DNA of 64,000 nt. Source: Bacteroidota bacterium (GTDB lineage: Bacteria; Bacteroidota; Bacteroidia; Cytophagales; Cytophagaceae). How positions within the stretch are numbered: position 1 is the first letter of the stretch; every line of letters begins with the position of its first letter. The position numbers and the translations under genes were made by a program. Positions 17,575 through 25,741 of the stretch are shown here, piece by piece. The DNA lies in NCBI GenBank assembly GCA_023428135.1, contig JAEYZG010000005.1, positions 1 through 64,000 on the forward strand, given 5' to 3'. Below the pieces are notes generated by a model, which was given only the letters and a program-made list of their open reading frames with translations, was not told the origin of the DNA and ran no database searches.

Positions 17575-18768
17575 ATGCGTAAAGCACTTTTATTCTTTTT
17601 ATTTATCATTTCCTTTACGGGAACTACTCTCATTGCCCAGCCAAAGCAGAATTCAAACATGCTGTTGTCTGACGAAATTCTGCAGCTGGAAGCAACCGAT
17701 GCAGTGAATGCGATGTACAATTTCAAATTTGATTTTGCTGAAAAAAAATTCAGAGAATTTAAAGAGAAATGGCCTTGGCACCCAATGCCTTATTTTCTTA
17801 TGGGATTAAGTACCTGGTGGAAAATCATGCCTAATATTGATAATGAAGCCTATGATGCAACATTTGAGGCATATATGGACTCTTCTATAACAGTTGCCAA
17901 AGCGCTTTTTGATCAAAATTCTGAGAATTACGAAGCTGCCTTCTTTCTATCCGGAGCTTATGGGTTTAAAGGCAGGCTTTATGGAGAAAGAAAGAAATAC
18001 AGTAAAGCTGCTTTTGCTGGAAAAGAAGCTTTGTACTACCTAAGCAAATACTCTGACAACAATACTCTTACTGCTGAATTCTTATTCGGAAAAGCACTTT
18101 TCAACTACTACGAAGTTTGGATTAAAGAAGAATATCCCCTGCTACGACCTATACTTGCATTTTTTCCAAACGGTAACAAAGAGCTGGGAATGAAGCAGCT
18201 CAAAGAAGTTTCATACAACGCCTTTTATACAAGGATTGAAGCTCAGTATTTCTTAATGAGAATACATTACCTGGAAGAAGAAAATTATGCGAAAGCTTTT
18301 CCAATTGCGAGGTATTTGTCAACGACTTTCCCTGATAATCCTTACTTTCAGAGAATGTATGCGATGCTGGCCTTCGTTAATGGTCAGAGAAGTGAAGCCG
18401 AAGTCGCGTCACAATCGATTCTTGACAAGCTCGACCAAAAATATCCCGGATATGAAGAAAGAGCAGGAAGGTACGCTTCTTATTTTCTTGGATATATCAA
18501 CAAGTACAATTACAGGGATAATAAAAAGGCAAAAGAGTATTTTCAGAAGATGCTAATCTTTTCTGAGAAAACCAACCTCACAGACTCCTATTACTACTTG
18601 AGTTCACTGTCCAATCTGGCCCAGATAGCCCATGAAGAAAATGACTACGAAACCGCTAAGAGGTATTATAAAACTCTGATGAAAAGAGCGGAAAAGAAAG
18701 ATCCTTTGTATAAAGAGGCGAAAGAATACCTTGATCCACCGAAGAAGAAAGACAAAAAGAAAAAATAA
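17575..18768 (+). CDS. Secreted TPR-like protein of unknown role
   Basis: I chose the ATG at 17575, six bases inside a longer frame that begins at TTG, because it gives a clean signal peptide (MRKALLFFLFIISFTGTTLIAQ). The mature part of about 375 residues is almost all helical, with TPR-like helix pairs, for example YEAAFFLSGAYGFKGRLY, AQYFLMRIHYLEEENYAKAF and ALAQIAHEENDYETAKRYY-type units near the C-terminus. The end is a run of lysines. Probably a periplasmic or outer-membrane scaffold of a lineage-specific family. It is transcribed alone and ends at a strong terminator. A six-base hairpin (TTCCTC/GAGGAA, 17501-17520) lies in its leader. Confidence 0.8.
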   Translation: MRKALLFFLFIISFTGTTLIAQPKQNSNMLLSDEILQLEATDAVNAMYNFKFDFAEKKFREFKEKWPWHPMPYFLMGLSTWWKIMPNIDNEAYDATFEAYMDSSITVAKALFDQNSENYEAAFFLSGAYGFKGRLYGERKKYSKAAFAGKEALYYLSKYSDNNTLTAEFLFGKALFNYYEVWIKEEYPLLRPILAFFPNGNKELGMKQLKEVSYNAFYTRIEAQYFLMRIHYLEEENYAKAFPIARYLSTTFPDNPYFQRMYAMLAFVNGQRSEAEVASQSILDKLDQKYPGYEERAGRYASYFLGYINKYNYRDNKKAKEYFQKMLIFSEKTNLTDSYYYLSSLSNLAQIAHEENDYETAKRYYKTLMKRAEKKDPLYKEAKEYLDPPKKKDKKKK

Positions 18769-18777
18769 ATTTTACAA

Positions 18778-18808
18778 ACACGCATTTAACTTAATGCGTG
18801 TTTTTTTT
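18778..18808. terminator. Terminator between the TPR-like gene and the Lrp-type gene
   Basis: Arms ACACGCATT and AATGCGTGT around a six-base loop are followed by eight T residues on the plus strand. It begins 10 bases after the stop codon at 18768 and ends just before the convergent regulator gene, so it may serve both. Confidence 0.88.
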
Positions 18809-18819
18809 GTTCAAGCAAT

Positions 18820-19293
18820 TTAAAGAATCGGCATTACTTTAGAGTCCTTGTATGTAGAAAGGATTACCATTGACTGCATATTCCCGATTTCTTCAATATC
18901 CACCAGTTTCTCTAAAATCAATTCCTGGTAACTTGAAATATTATGGGTCAATACTTTTAATAGAAAATCACCTGAGCCAGTAATATGATGGCATTCTATA
19001 ACTTCAGGAATTTTATTTATTTTCTCCACAAAAGATTTAATCTGATTTTTTTTATGGCTAGAAAGTGAGATAAGAATAAAAATACCTACTCCTAGCCCAA
19101 GTTTTTCTGTATCTACCTGAGCGTGGTAACTTTTGATCAGCCCGGCATTTTCCAGCTTTCTTACCCTTTCCAGAGTAGGTGCAGGGGAAAGTCCGATTTC
19201 CTGAGCAAGCTGAGAATTAGTGATTTTTGCATTTGCCTGCAGCTTTTCCAGTATCTGTCTGTCGATTGGATCCAGTTTAGAAATATTTTGCAT
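18820..19293 (-). CDS. Lrp/AsnC family transcriptional regulator
   Basis: The 157-residue protein has the family layout. Residues of about 5-60 form the winged helix-turn-helix (LDPIDRQILEKLQANAKITN ... LAQEIGLSPAPTLERVRKLENAGLI) and about 65-150 the RAM/AsnC ligand-binding domain (GVGIFILISLS ... EVIECHHITGSGDFLLKV). Such proteins sense amino acids and assemble as octamers or higher. There is no adjacent amino-acid gene that would name the regulon; the neighbours are a TPR-like gene and the start of the polysaccharide locus. It may control unlinked genes. Confidence 0.92.
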   Translation of the reverse strand: MQNISKLDPIDRQILEKLQANAKITNSQLAQEIGLSPAPTLERVRKLENAGLIKSYHAQVDTEKLGLGVGIFILISLSSHKKNQIKSFVEKINKIPEVIECHHITGSGDFLLKVLTHNISSYQELILEKLVDIEEIGNMQSMVILSTYKDSKVMPIL

Positions 19294-19375
19294 TTTGAAT
19301 AAGAGCCGAAGTTAAACCGGGGTTTAGCGTTAAAAACTTACCTTTTAATCAATTCATTAGAATTTATTAAAAGCT

Positions 19376-19436
19376 ACTGATTGTAATGATTAGCAGGACT
19401 TTTCAACAGCTAACGAATTATTTTAAATTTAAAACT
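19376..19436. repeat. Intergenic repeat, copy B
   Basis: This is the partner of the element at 17360-17422, with shared words TGATT, AATGATTA, CAGGA and TTTTCAAC in the same order and orientation. It lies between the Lrp-type regulator start (19293) and the end of the formyltransferase gene. Confidence 0.5.
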
Positions 19437-19452
19437 AAAACTTTTCTTAAAA

Positions 19453-20226
19453 CTATTTAACTTTTTTTGTTTTCCAATTATAAAAGTACTCAATGAATGT
19501 CGGGTGATACCATAATTCAGTTTTATCTGATACTGTCGGAATAACTCTTAAATTATCTTCGAAAAATTTCTGCATTGAACTTATTAGAAGGCTGATTCCT
19601 ATAGCAAATTGCAAATATGGATAGGTTGCAAAATTATCTTCTCGTCCAACCTCAACTTTGCCACGAGCCAGAATGTTTCCCGTATCAATTCCTGCATCTA
19701 CAAAATGGACAGTAGTGCCGCAGTTCTCCAAATCATTATTAACAAGAGCCCAATAAGCACCATGAACTCCTCTATATGCAGGCGTAATACCGGCATGAAT
19801 ATTCATTATTCTTCCCTGAAAAGTCTGAACAAACTCCTTTGACAAAATCCTGGTTCCGTTGATAATAATGAGATCCGGGGCTTTATTTTTGATCAGTTCA
19901 ATAGACTTCTTATCATTTGCGGATCCAATCTTTTGTACTAATTTGAGAGGAATCGGTTCTGAAGATAGGCCTGCTTTATGGAGTATTGCTTTAATTCTCG
20001 ATTCAGATTTACTCTTTAAAAAAGGATAAATTCCGACCTGAAAGATAAGCTGACCCAATACTTTGAACAATCCTATTTTTTTAATTCGTCCGCGAATAAG
20101 CTTTCCTTTTGAAACAGGCTTTTCAAGGATCACTTCAATATTAGGATATGATTTTTTCAAAGCATGATAAATCATATTTGTGAAGTCACAATCAACAGCA
20201 AGTAATATGATCTTTTGCTCCATCAT
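19453..20226 (-). CDS. Formyltransferase-fold enzyme (sugar N-formyltransferase candidate)
   Basis: The 257-residue protein carries the 10-formyltetrahydrofolate transferase core: APDLIIINGTRILSKEF, the catalytic NIHAG (Asn-Ile-His), PAYRGVHGAYWALVNND, and GTTVHFVDAGIDTGNIL with the catalytic Asp. It lacks the C-terminal tRNA-binding domain of Fmt, and the N-terminal half is unlike purine PurN. Overlapping ATGA with the deacetylase gene upstream suggests translational coupling and a joint job: the deacetylase could free an amino group that this enzyme formylates. That step is inference. Alternative: formylation of another amine. It is the last gene of a three-gene unit (21219-22283, 20223-21209, this gene). 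Confidence 0.8.
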   Translation of the reverse strand: MMEQKIILLAVDCDFTNMIYHALKKSYPNIEVILEKPVSKGKLIRGRIKKIGLFKVLGQLIFQVGIYPFLKSKSESRIKAILHKAGLSSEPIPLKLVQKIGSANDKKSIELIKNKAPDLIIINGTRILSKEFVQTFQGRIMNIHAGITPAYRGVHGAYWALVNNDLENCGTTVHFVDAGIDTGNILARGKVEVGREDNFATYPYLQFAIGISLLISSMQKFFEDNLRVIPTVSDKTELWYHPTFIEYFYNWKTKKVK

Positions 20227-21209
20227 ATTGTCTTATGCTTGTTTAAAACATGAGTAGCCAATTCTGTCATGCTTGCAGAAGCCATCCCAAATTGTTTGTT
20301 CAGATATGTATACCAGTCCAGCAGCTCCTCCAGTTGTTCCATATTCTGATTTGTAGATATTCCAAAATTATGAGGATGCCACCAGAGATGGTAAATTTCA
20401 TTTGCTACGGCAGCCTGGTACATCTCTTTTTTTATCCTTTTCATTTTCAATCCTTCCAAAAAGAAAAGTTTAGAAGAATAGGGCCTTAAAAATCTGCTTG
20501 AAGTAATATTTACAGGCACTTCAGGATTAATCTCCTGAAGTGAAGGAGTGGAAATTTTTATCAGTGGGAAATAAGCATCGAGCAATCTTACAATTCTTTT
20601 GAACTTTGTGTTTTCCTTCTGACTTTTTGAATCGTAATAATATGAATCAGGATTACCCCGATAAGCTATGATACCATTATCAGCAAGGACTTGCAGATAC
20701 TCCTTATTCACCTGATTTCTCGGAAATACAATAGATTTAACTTTTACACCCAAACCTTCTGCAGCATTCATTGCAGCTTTGATATCTGATTCAAATGCTC
20801 TTAATTTATTATAGGGTTCCTGACAATAGTAATGGGAAAAAGTATGCGTTTCAATGTCCTGATATTTTTTCGATTGAATAAGACGAATCAATGACTTTCC
20901 ATAATGGTAAGGATCACTATGTTCATCTTCACCAAGATCCATCAACTGATTATAGTTAGATAACTTAGAATTATGGTATTCCGGCCTCTCTTGAGGAAAC
21001 GAATCCAGCAAATCTTTCATTTTGTCATAAAACAAAAAGCCAACCGTGGCCCATGATACATGAATTTCCTTTCTTTCAAAAAGATCAACCATTAAAGGGA
21101 TGGCCTTACGAGCCCCTAAAATATTTTTACCATAACTTGCCTTAGTACGATGGTCTTTTACACCCCATAGTAATTCAAAATCCAGTGATATGACAAAGTA
21201 ACCAGGCAT
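20223..21209 (-). CDS. Polysaccharide deacetylase-like protein
   Basis: The 328-residue protein begins with SLDFELLWG, a NodB-homology first motif, followed by WATVGFLFY, and carries ETHTFSHYY, the second motif with the metal-binding His pair (H-x3-H). Later segments include SIVFPRNQVNKEYLQVLADNGIIAYRGN and WWHPHNFG. This matches the NodB/polysaccharide deacetylase superfamily that removes N-acetyl groups from sugars. No signal peptide is present, so it probably acts on a cytoplasmic lipid-linked or nucleotide-linked glycan. Its stop overlaps the start of the formyltransferase gene by four bases; it lies 9 bases behind the glycosyltransferase gene. Confidence 0.85.
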   Translation of the reverse strand: MPGYFVISLDFELLWGVKDHRTKASYGKNILGARKAIPLMVDLFERKEIHVSWATVGFLFYDKMKDLLDSFPQERPEYHNSKLSNYNQLMDLGEDEHSDPYHYGKSLIRLIQSKKYQDIETHTFSHYYCQEPYNKLRAFESDIKAAMNAAEGLGVKVKSIVFPRNQVNKEYLQVLADNGIIAYRGNPDSYYYDSKSQKENTKFKRIVRLLDAYFPLIKISTPSLQEINPEVPVNITSSRFLRPYSSKLFFLEGLKMKRIKKEMYQAAVANEIYHLWWHPHNFGISTNQNMEQLEELLDWYTYLNKQFGMASASMTELATHVLNKHKTI

Positions 21210-21218
21210 GATCTAATA

Positions 21219-22283
21219 TTAAGAAAATAAACTTAAGAAATTCTCCTGATTTGATTTTACGGAATAGTTATTTAAAACTTTTTCTCTGGCTTTTATACCC
21301 ATATCAGAACGTAACTGAGCATTATTGATAAGATCTGTAAGATGCTTCAGCCAATCAGCTTCAGAATCACAAACAAAGCCGTTAACCCCTTGATCAACGA
21401 TTTCGGTATTTACGCCCACTGAAGAAACGACTGCTGGAATTCCAAGCGCCATATACTGCAAGGCTTTAAATCCACACTTTCCTCTTGTCCATTCGTTATC
21501 TGCAAGGGGCATAATGCCTATATTCATTTCAAGTAAATCCTCCTGTTCCGTAAGTTCCGTCCACTTAACAAACTCCATGTGTGGAAATTCAAAATCAGGT
21601 TTACGATTGGATATGACTAACAATTTAAATTCTTTGATCTGATATAATTTTCTCAAAAAAGGAATAGCTTGTTCAAGATACATCATTGTGGAATGCGTGC
21701 CGGTCCAGCCGACTACAACCTTGTCTGTATTTTGGTCTTTAAGTTTAAAATGAAGTCCTTCGGTATCTATCGTTGTCGGGTTAAGTATCACATTTTTATT
21801 GAACTTCAATGCATGATTTTTCAGATAAGAATTACCACAACTAACCTTATAGGACCACTTGATTATTTTATTAACCTTGCCGGGATTTTTTGCCACTTTA
21901 GTAAGAAAATTTTCCTTACCTGTCTGAGCAATCCAGATGGCATCATCGAAATCAAAGATGATCTTTTTTCTGAGGACTTTAGCAAGAAACCATTCGAAGA
22001 CAGGTGGCCCGACAGGAGCTGCTTCCCTATGAATAAAAATATATTGATATTCTGAGACTGTAAATAAGAAGCAAAATCGTTTGAAAAACCCTGAAAGTAA
22101 CCCTGCAATTTTAAGGTATAAATTCCCGTTGAAATACAGAACTTTCCAGGTATTCACGCCAATAAAAGATTGGGAAACAGGCTCTATGTTATTTATTTTT
22201 AATAAATTTATGTACTGTTCAAATCTGAATCTTTGAGAAGGTGCGGAATTTAAGGGGTAAGGGATTAAGAAGAGGACTTTCAT
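21219..22283 (-). CDS. Glycosyltransferase family 4
   Basis: The 354-residue protein starts MKVLFLIPYPLNSAPSQRF, a common opening of GT4 enzymes in Bacteroidetes polysaccharide loci. The donor-binding C-terminal half has VVGWTGTHSTMMYLEQ, then NIGIMPLADNEWTRGKCGFKALQYMALGIPAVVS with the E/K-containing loop and GVNTEIVDQGVNGFVC. It uses a nucleotide sugar and keeps the anomeric configuration; donor and acceptor are unknown. It heads the minus-strand unit with the deacetylase and formyltransferase. Its start codon is 12 bases from the start of a divergent gene. Confidence 0.92.
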   Translation of the reverse strand: MKVLFLIPYPLNSAPSQRFRFEQYINLLKINNIEPVSQSFIGVNTWKVLYFNGNLYLKIAGLLSGFFKRFCFLFTVSEYQYIFIHREAAPVGPPVFEWFLAKVLRKKIIFDFDDAIWIAQTGKENFLTKVAKNPGKVNKIIKWSYKVSCGNSYLKNHALKFNKNVILNPTTIDTEGLHFKLKDQNTDKVVVGWTGTHSTMMYLEQAIPFLRKLYQIKEFKLLVISNRKPDFEFPHMEFVKWTELTEQEDLLEMNIGIMPLADNEWTRGKCGFKALQYMALGIPAVVSSVGVNTEIVDQGVNGFVCDSEADWLKHLTDLINNAQLRSDMGIKAREKVLNNYSVKSNQENFLSLFS

Positions 22284-22295
22284 AATACGATTAAA

Positions 22296-23642
22296 ATGCT
22301 CGGAATAAAGGATTTATTGCTCACTCCCGCTTACTTATTTATCATTTACCTTGTAGCCTTTATTTACAGAAGTAAGTTTGTAAAAAATAAGGAGGATAAA
22401 AAATATTTTATTTACGGGCTTTCATTAAAACTTCTAGGGGCAATATTCCTGGGGCTAATATACCAGTTCTATTATGTGGGTGGTGGCGATACGACTCACT
22501 ACTTTAATGACATTTCTGTAGTTTATAATTCCTTTTTTAGAGACCCAAGTATTGCGTTTAAACTTATTACTTATAATAATAGTGATTTTAAGCCAGAACT
22601 TAGTCCCTACCTGAGTAATATGATCTTTGCCAAAGACGCACCAAGCTATTTTGTTGTAAGAATAGGTGGTATACTATCCTTATTTAGCTTTGGAACCTAC
22701 ACAATCATATCCTTAGGATTTGCACTATTGAGTTTTATATGCATTTGGGCATTTTATCAAGCTTTAATGAAGTTATTTCCTCAATTGCGAAAGGAGTTTG
22801 CAATATCCATATTCTTCATACCATCCATATTTTTTTGGGGCTCGGGTATCATGAAAGATAGTATAACCTTTGGAGCAGTTGCGTTAACCTTCTTTGCCTT
22901 TCATAATTTCTTTCTCGGAGAAAAGAAAAAAATCAAAGACATCCTCCTTTTAATTCTTGGTATATACATACTTAAATCTATCAAAATTTATATTGCACTT
23001 TGCCTTATCCCGGCATTAATGGTTTATTTATATCTAATATTTAATAATCGGATAAAATCCAAAGCACTGCGACTGATATTAAAGCCTTTGCTACTACTCA
23101 TAGTAAGTGGCCTCACCTATTATGCCATTGCCGAAATTTCCAAAGAAAGCTCTTTGTATCGACTTGACAAATTGGCTGAAACCGCCAGAACAACCGCCGG
23201 ATGGATTAATTATGTAAGTGAACAGCAAGATGGATCTTCCTATTCATTAGGAAATTATGAAGCTTCTTTAACAGGTATTCTTATGAAGGCACCTGAAGCA
23301 ATCTGGGTTACTCTGTTCAGACCTTATTTATGGGAATCCAAAAATTTGATCATGTTACTTTCTGCTTTTGAAAGTGCTTTTTTTCTCTTTCTTACTTTTA
23401 GAGTAATTTTCAAATTGGGCTTCCTAAGGTTATTTAAGGAGATCAAACAAAATCCTTATATACAATTCTCATTGGTGTTTTCTCTTTCATTTTCTTTTGC
23501 AGTGGGCATTTCAACATATAACTTTGGAAGCTTAGTAAGATATAAAATTCCAATGATGCCATTCTTTCTGTCCAGCATATATATATTGTCCAACACAAAA
23601 AAAACAAAGTCTTCACTGCATCAGATAAAAGAGGTAAATTAA
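22296..23642 (+). CDS. Multi-pass membrane protein of the polysaccharide locus
   Basis: The 448-residue protein has about ten to eleven hydrophobic segments. After the second is a short loop YYVGGGDTTHYF and later FFIPSIFFWGSGIMKDS, features like those of GT-C glycosyltransferases or EpsG/Wzy-type polymerases, but I cannot assign a family with certainty. An ABC-exported glycan would not normally need a Wzy polymerase, so a lipid-linked-sugar transferase or capping role is also possible. It is the only plus-strand gene between 19 and 40 kb, with its start 12 bases from the divergent GT4 gene and its end 12 bases from the convergent FkbM-type gene. Confidence 0.75.
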   Translation: MLGIKDLLLTPAYLFIIYLVAFIYRSKFVKNKEDKKYFIYGLSLKLLGAIFLGLIYQFYYVGGGDTTHYFNDISVVYNSFFRDPSIAFKLITYNNSDFKPELSPYLSNMIFAKDAPSYFVVRIGGILSLFSFGTYTIISLGFALLSFICIWAFYQALMKLFPQLRKEFAISIFFIPSIFFWGSGIMKDSITFGAVALTFFAFHNFFLGEKKKIKDILLLILGIYILKSIKIYIALCLIPALMVYLYLIFNNRIKSKALRLILKPLLLLIVSGLTYYAIAEISKESSLYRLDKLAETARTTAGWINYVSEQQDGSSYSLGNYEASLTGILMKAPEAIWVTLFRPYLWESKNLIMLLSAFESAFFLFLTFRVIFKLGFLRLFKEIKQNPYIQFSLVFSLSFSFAVGISTYNFGSLVRYKIPMMPFFLSSIYILSNTKKTKSSLHQIKEVN

Positions 23643-23654
23643 TTCAATATATCA

Positions 23655-24596
23655 TCACAATTCTTCGCAAATTTCCTTTACAAAAGAATCATAATCATCA
23701 ATAGGGTAATAGTTTTTTACCGCTTTCTTTCTTGAAAATAGAAAAGATCTACCAGATGGATTTGCTATCATATTCTCTGTGAAAACTATTCCTGAATCTA
23801 TAATCCAATACGTAAAGTAATTATTTCTCTGAACGAATATTTCAAAAAAGATCCTACGATCTTCGTCATCCTCAAGGAATATCTCGCATAGAATCAATGG
23901 ATGGAATTTATTTATTGCTTTTGCTCCTCCTTTCAGTACTTCTATTTCATGCGACTCGACATCTATCTTAATAAGATTTATTTGGGTTATATCATTTCCT
24001 TCAACAAAAGAATCAATTGTTCTCTGATCTACTAACTCTTCTGTATAGGAGACTTCGTTGTTAAAGGTAAACTTATCTGAAAATTCCTTATTTGCGCTGG
24101 CCACCAATGAAATTCTTGAATCTTGTGGAACATAAAATGATAAAATACCATCCCTTGAGCCTAATGCATATTTAAAAGGGTTTACTGATTTCAAATCATT
24201 TAATCTTATGTTTTTTTCCAATCTTTTAAAATTGGTTGAATAAGGTTCAAAAGCATAGACTTGGGAATTTTCATTTTTAACTCCCGATAGAACACTAAAA
24301 AGGCCTGTGTTAGCACCAATATCAAAAATAACAGCAGACCTCTTCGCTAGGTGGGCAAACAATTCAAGTTCTGACGCTTCATCATTATAGTCATAAAACA
24401 ATGAATCTGCATTCGGATCATCAGCTTCCGAATAATATTTAACAGAACTGCCACCTATCTTTAATGTAATTATCCCATGTACTCTCCACCTCAGGGAAAT
24501 TTTTTCAATAAAAGATTTTGACAATAATATTAAATTTCGTCCTAAGCGGTTTATATGCCTTGACGCCCTTATTCTTCTTAGTATAAAATTCATCAA
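23655..24596 (-). CDS. FkbM family SAM-dependent methyltransferase
   Basis: The 313-residue protein has a class I SAM-binding motif FDIGANTGLFSVL near residue 92, AFEPYSTNFKRLEKNI, and the FkbM signature IKIDVESHEIEVLKGG near residue 205, followed by HPLILCEIF. FkbM-type enzymes O-methylate hydroxyls, often on glycans in such loci. It is the last gene of the 15-kb minus-strand block that starts at the exporter genes, lying 11 bases behind a GT4 gene. The basic N-terminus (residues 1-40) has no known domain. Confidence 0.9.
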   Translation of the reverse strand: MMNFILRRIRASRHINRLGRNLILLSKSFIEKISLRWRVHGIITLKIGGSSVKYYSEADDPNADSLFYDYNDEASELELFAHLAKRSAVIFDIGANTGLFSVLSGVKNENSQVYAFEPYSTNFKRLEKNIRLNDLKSVNPFKYALGSRDGILSFYVPQDSRISLVASANKEFSDKFTFNNEVSYTEELVDQRTIDSFVEGNDITQINLIKIDVESHEIEVLKGGAKAINKFHPLILCEIFLEDDEDRRIFFEIFVQRNNYFTYWIIDSGIVFTENMIANPSGRSFLFSRKKAVKNYYPIDDYDSFVKEICEEL

Positions 24597-24607
24597 AGAA
24601 AATATAG

Positions 24608-25741
24608 TTAATAAGATCTTACCTGTGAATAAATTTCTCTAACTCTATCGGATGTGTTTTTCGGAGAAAAGACTTTTCTGGCATACAATCTTCCTTTTTT
24701 GCTGAATAACAACCGCTGGTCTGGATCATTTATAAGTTTTAAGATTTCGTATGCTATCTTGTGTTTATTCCTTTCATATATCAAAACACCGTACTCTCCA
24801 TTATTAAGTATTTCCTGAGGTCCTCCGGAAGCTGTAGCAATACATGGTATTCCGTAATAAAGAGATTCAAGGCATGTAAATGAAAAAGACTCTGCTTCCG
24901 AAAGATTTAAAAAAATACTAGATTCTTTGAATTCCTTTTCAACATCAACCGAAAATTCTTTAAATACGACTGAATCTGCAACATCCAGTTCCCTCGCTTT
25001 TTTGATTATGGATAATTTAAACTTTTCATTGGCTGGCAGTTTGAAAGTATCTCCAACAAACGTTAAACGAACATTTCTCTTCTGTTTACATACTAAAGCA
25101 AAAGATTCGATCGCCAGATCCTGACCTTTACCTTGTATGTAGTTAGCCAGATAAAGTAAATTTATAGTTGATGGATGTACCTCATAATTATATGGATGTT
25201 TTTCAGTTTGAAACACACCGTCATAAATTAGTCTTATTCTATTATCTCTTCCGAAAGGTGACAATGCAACCTCTGAGACACCAACAATTATATCAGAAAA
25301 TCTTTGAGTCAGCCGTGTCCATATACCATATATGACTGGGGGAAATGAAGCTTTTAATATTCTTACATGAGTGATTAGTTTTACTCTTGGATAAAACAGC
25401 TTTACAATTATAGTAGACAGGTTGTAAATGTCATTTGCATGAAGAATTGAGGCTTGCTCTTTAATTATAATTCTTTTTAATCTAATAGCGCTTAATAGTA
25501 AACCTGGAATATAAAGCAGGATGCTCTTAAACTGCTTCTGCAAGGGAAAATATGGAATTGCATAAAACTTTATATTCTTATCACGAAGATAAGCTACTGC
25601 ATCCGAATCTTTCGGAATTACAAACACGAACCTGTATTGATCAGACAGATCTTCTGCGATTTGTAAAATTGCCTTAAAAGCACCTGTAAACCCCAATCCA
25701 TTCTCAACTATCACTACAGTTGGTTTATCATTGCCATCCAT
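24608..25741 (-). CDS. Glycosyltransferase family 4
   Basis: The 377-residue protein has a GT4 layout: N-terminal acceptor half (VVIVENGLGFTGAFKAILQI) and C-terminal donor half with INLLYLANYIQGKGQDLAIE, LTFVGD, SSIFLNLSEAESFSFTCLESLYYGIPCIATASGGPQEIL. The E-x7-E motif lies in that last stretch. Donor and acceptor are unknown. Its start overlaps the end of the upstream GT4 gene by 28 bases, which indicates tight operon packing. Confidence 0.93.
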   Translation of the reverse strand: MDGNDKPTVVIVENGLGFTGAFKAILQIAEDLSDQYRFVFVIPKDSDAVAYLRDKNIKFYAIPYFPLQKQFKSILLYIPGLLLSAIRLKRIIIKEQASILHANDIYNLSTIIVKLFYPRVKLITHVRILKASFPPVIYGIWTRLTQRFSDIIVGVSEVALSPFGRDNRIRLIYDGVFQTEKHPYNYEVHPSTINLLYLANYIQGKGQDLAIESFALVCKQKRNVRLTFVGDTFKLPANEKFKLSIIKKARELDVADSVVFKEFSVDVEKEFKESSIFLNLSEAESFSFTCLESLYYGIPCIATASGGPQEILNNGEYGVLIYERNKHKIAYEILKLINDPDQRLLFSKKGRLYARKVFSPKNTSDRVREIYSQVRSY

